Source: Chara braunii (taxonomy: Eukaryota > Streptophyta > Charophyceae > Charales > Characeae). Taken from it: a stretch of 30,370 nt of DNA. Position 1 is the first letter of the stretch. Each line of letters starts with the position of its first letter. Where the stretch lies: the NCBI GenBank assembly GCA_003427395.1, contig BFEA01000109.1, positions 81,920 through 112,289 on the forward strand, given 5' to 3'. Position numbers and translations under genes: made by a program. Below the pieces are notes generated by a model. It had not been told where the DNA came from and made no database searches. It saw nothing but the letters and a program-made list of their open reading frames with translations. This document shows, piece after piece, positions 28,361 to 30,370 of the stretch.

Positions 28361-28744
28361 GCCATGTACCCTCTTTGATAGGCTCTTGGGTTGGACAGCA
28401 AGCCTTAAAAAACTCCCATTTAGTCGGGACATACTTCGTTGTGGATAAGTTTCTCAGAAAAAAACTCAGAAGAACTCACAACCGCAGCCTTGAACGGTTC
28501 ACGATCACAGAGCGACAGACAGGGCAGTGCTGTAGGTTCGATACGCAAGTGCGGCAAAACTGAAAGGGGGAGGAAAAGGCACAAAATCACACACACAAAC
28601 ACAGGCACACACACAAGCCGTCAATGAGATGATGATTGAAATGTGAGATAGGGGTGACAGCATGGTATCATAGCATTAAGTAACTGCAAACAGTACAGCA
28701 TACAGGGTGGGAGGCGCAGCTACTGGCAATCATGGGGGAGGTTC
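28361..28744. other. No gene; short (CA)-rich tract
   Basis: A CACA-rich stretch lies around 28590-28616. The open frames here have no motif. Confidence 0.4.
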
Positions 28745-29115
28745 AGCGTTAGGTTTGATGTTAGGTCCGGTGGTAGGTCCGGTGGTAGGTCCGGTGGTAG
28801 GTCCGGTGGTAGGTCCGGTGTCAAATTCGCTGTTAGGCTCAGTGTTAGGCTTGATGTTAGGTCCGGTGTTAGGTCCGCTGTCAGGTTCGCTGTCCGGTTC
28901 GCTGTCCGGTTCGCTGTTAGGTTCGCTGTCAGGTTCGCTGTTAGGTTCGGTATTAGGCTTGATGTTAGGTCCGGTGTTAGGTCCGGTGTTGGGTCCGGTG
29001 TCAGGTTCGCTGTTAGGTTCGGTGTTACATTCGATGTTAGGTCCGGTGTTAGGTCCGGTGTTAGGTCCGGTGTTAAGTCCGGTGTTAGGTTTGGTGTTAG
29101 GTTCGGTGTTAGTCT
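28745..29115. repeat. 12-bp minisatellite TTAGGTCCGGTG
   Basis: About 30 units. Variants mix GGTCCGGTG, GGTTCGCTG and GGCTTGATG, with TTA, TGG and TCA spacers. Because the unit is a multiple of three, a frame of repeated G-P-V/L and G-S-L stays open (28707-29132); I treat that as a by-product. Confidence 0.92.
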
Positions 29116-29500
29116 GGTTGCTCAGTACATAGCTTATAGCATCAGTTTGGCTAACTGACTTAGCACATAGTTCATGGCATTAGCGTGACTGACTTAGTAC
29201 ATAGCGCATCGCATCACATTATCTAGGTACATAGCTCATAGCAGTAGTTTGGCTGACTCAGTTCATACTAACTTCATAGCTCATTTTCTACTGAGCAAGT
29301 ACGTAGCGCTTAATCAGAGCACATCTCGTCAGGCATAAGCACACAGCTACTGATTAGCACATAACTATTTGTGACTTTGGGCTGTGTGGGATTGCTGATA
29401 ACGACAGAAACCATCCATGAGCTATGATTGATTAGCAAAAAATCAGTAGCTTTGAGCTATGTACTGATGAGGTAGCTTGTTGTGTCCCAATGAGTAGATA
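29116..29500. repeat. Degenerate ~50-bp repeat around AGTACATAGC
   Basis: Words such as GACTTAGTACATAGC, AGCACATAG, GCATCA and TTTGGCT recur from 29130 to about 29480 with heavy divergence. Confidence 0.65.
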
Positions 29501-29559
29501 GTACTACATACCGCATTAGTTCGTGTACTTTCACGTACGTAGTGTCTGTTCTGGTGTGT

Positions 29560-30370
29560 ACTTGGTTGTCCTCCTGATCCGGTACATAGTCTCTGTCGTC
29601 CTCAGTTTCCTGTTCTGATGTGTACTTGGTTGTCATCCTGATCGGGTACATAGTCTCTGTCCTCCTCAGTTTCTTTCCTGATCCGGAGTCTCTGTCCTCG
29701 TCAGTTTCTTTCCTGATCAGGGTCTCGTCCTCCTCAGTTTCTTTCCTGATCCGGAGTCTCTGTCCTCATCAGTTTCTTTCCTGATCAGGGTCTCTGTCGT
29801 CATCAGTTTTTTTTCTTGATCAGGTATCCTCACCAGCACATAGTTTCTGAGTTTCTTTCCTGATCAGGTACATAGTTTCTGTCCTCCTCTGTCCTCATCA
29901 GTTCCTTTCCTGATCAAGTACATCGTTTCTGTCCTCACCAATACATAGTTTCTGACGTTCTTTCCTGATCAGGTACATAGTTTCTGTACATAGTTTCTGT
30001 CCTCGCCAGTACCAATACATAGTTTCTGAGTTTCTTTCCTGATCAGGTACATAGTTTCTGCACATAGTTTCTGCACATAGTTTCTGTCCTCACCAGTACC
30101 AATACATAGTTTCTGAGTTTCTTTCCTGATCAGGTACATAGTTTCTGTACATAGTTTCTGTACATAGTTTCTGTCCTCATCAGTACCAATACAGAGTTTC
30201 TGAGTTTCTTTCCTGATCAGGTACATAGTTTCTGTACATAGTTTCTGTCCTCACCAGTACCAATACATAGTTTCTGAGTTTCTTTCCTGATCAGGTACAT
30301 AGTTTCTGTACATAGTTTCTGTCCTCACCAGTACATATTTTACCGAGTTTCTTTCCTGATCAGGTACATA
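29560..30370. repeat. Higher-order minisatellite (87/74-bp) running off the window end
   Basis: Basic words are TTTCTTTCCTGATCAGGTAC, ATAGTTTCTG and TCCTCACCAGTACCAATAC. In the right half, whole blocks repeat at 87 bp (starts at about 30028, 30115, 30202), then 74 bp (30276), differing by one 13-bp TACATAGTTTCTG unit. The minus-strand open frame (29969-30226) arises because 87 is divisible by three. The array continues beyond 30370. Confidence 0.9.

Noticed and set aside
28707-29132. 141-codon Gly/Pro/Leu-rich ORF as a structural protein
   Set aside because: It is the translation of a 12-bp minisatellite; the unit length keeps any stop-free frame open. There is no non-repeat coding part.
29969-30226. 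85-codon minus-strand ORF with 29-residue repeats
   Set aside because: Produced by the 87-bp repeat period, which is divisible by three.

Overview
This window looks like a stretch of large, repeat-rich plant-type nuclear DNA. I found no intact cellular protein-coding gene, rRNA gene or canonical tRNA gene. The evidence for a plant-lineage source is indirect. There are three decayed L1-type LINE copies of the plant kind (APE endonuclease, reverse transcriptase, C-terminal zf-RVT zinc region), small TIR elements with 3-bp and 8-bp target duplications, tRNA-like SINE heads, a cluster of ACGT/G-box words, and an array built on AACCCTA, which resembles the plant telomere repeat. A streptophyte with a bloated genome (a characean alga would fit) is my guess, not a demonstration. 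A 527-bp N gap and three single Ns show that this is a draft assembly.

Layout. 0.3-0.65 kb: inverted copies of a short unit embedded in (TA)n; a fourth copy at 4.7 kb carries a hammerhead-ribozyme-like core. 1.6-3.6 kb: an unrecognised 276-codon ORF followed by the C-terminal end of a LINE. 3.8-4.6 kb: a foldback repeat and a G-box array. 6.0-11.7 kb: a tRNA-headed SINE, then LINE copy 1, broken by an A-tailed hairpin element, a 67-bp duplication and a 348-bp hAT-like MITE. 12.5-14.2 kb: rearranged charged ORF remnants. 14.2-17.4 kb: LINE copy 2, broken by a 489-bp relative of the same MITE and ending in (GA)n/(TG)n and the N gap. 18.4-20.2 kb: a cluster of foldback and TIR elements. 20.5-30.37 kb: about ten unrelated tandem arrays (units of 9 to about 293 bp) with tRNA-like fragments between them.

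How the parts relate. The LINE copies are the oldest layer. Younger elements are inserted into them, and removing two of these restores the LINE reading frame exactly, which fixes their boundaries and target duplications. LINE machinery is the likely source of reverse transcriptase for the poly(A)-tailed short elements. The most unusual item is a family of A-tailed short elements, here called S1-S6. They share a 5' hairpin with compensatory stem changes. Three of them also share a 3' hairpin whose loop is conserved but whose stem sequence differs completely from copy to copy while remaining self-complementary.
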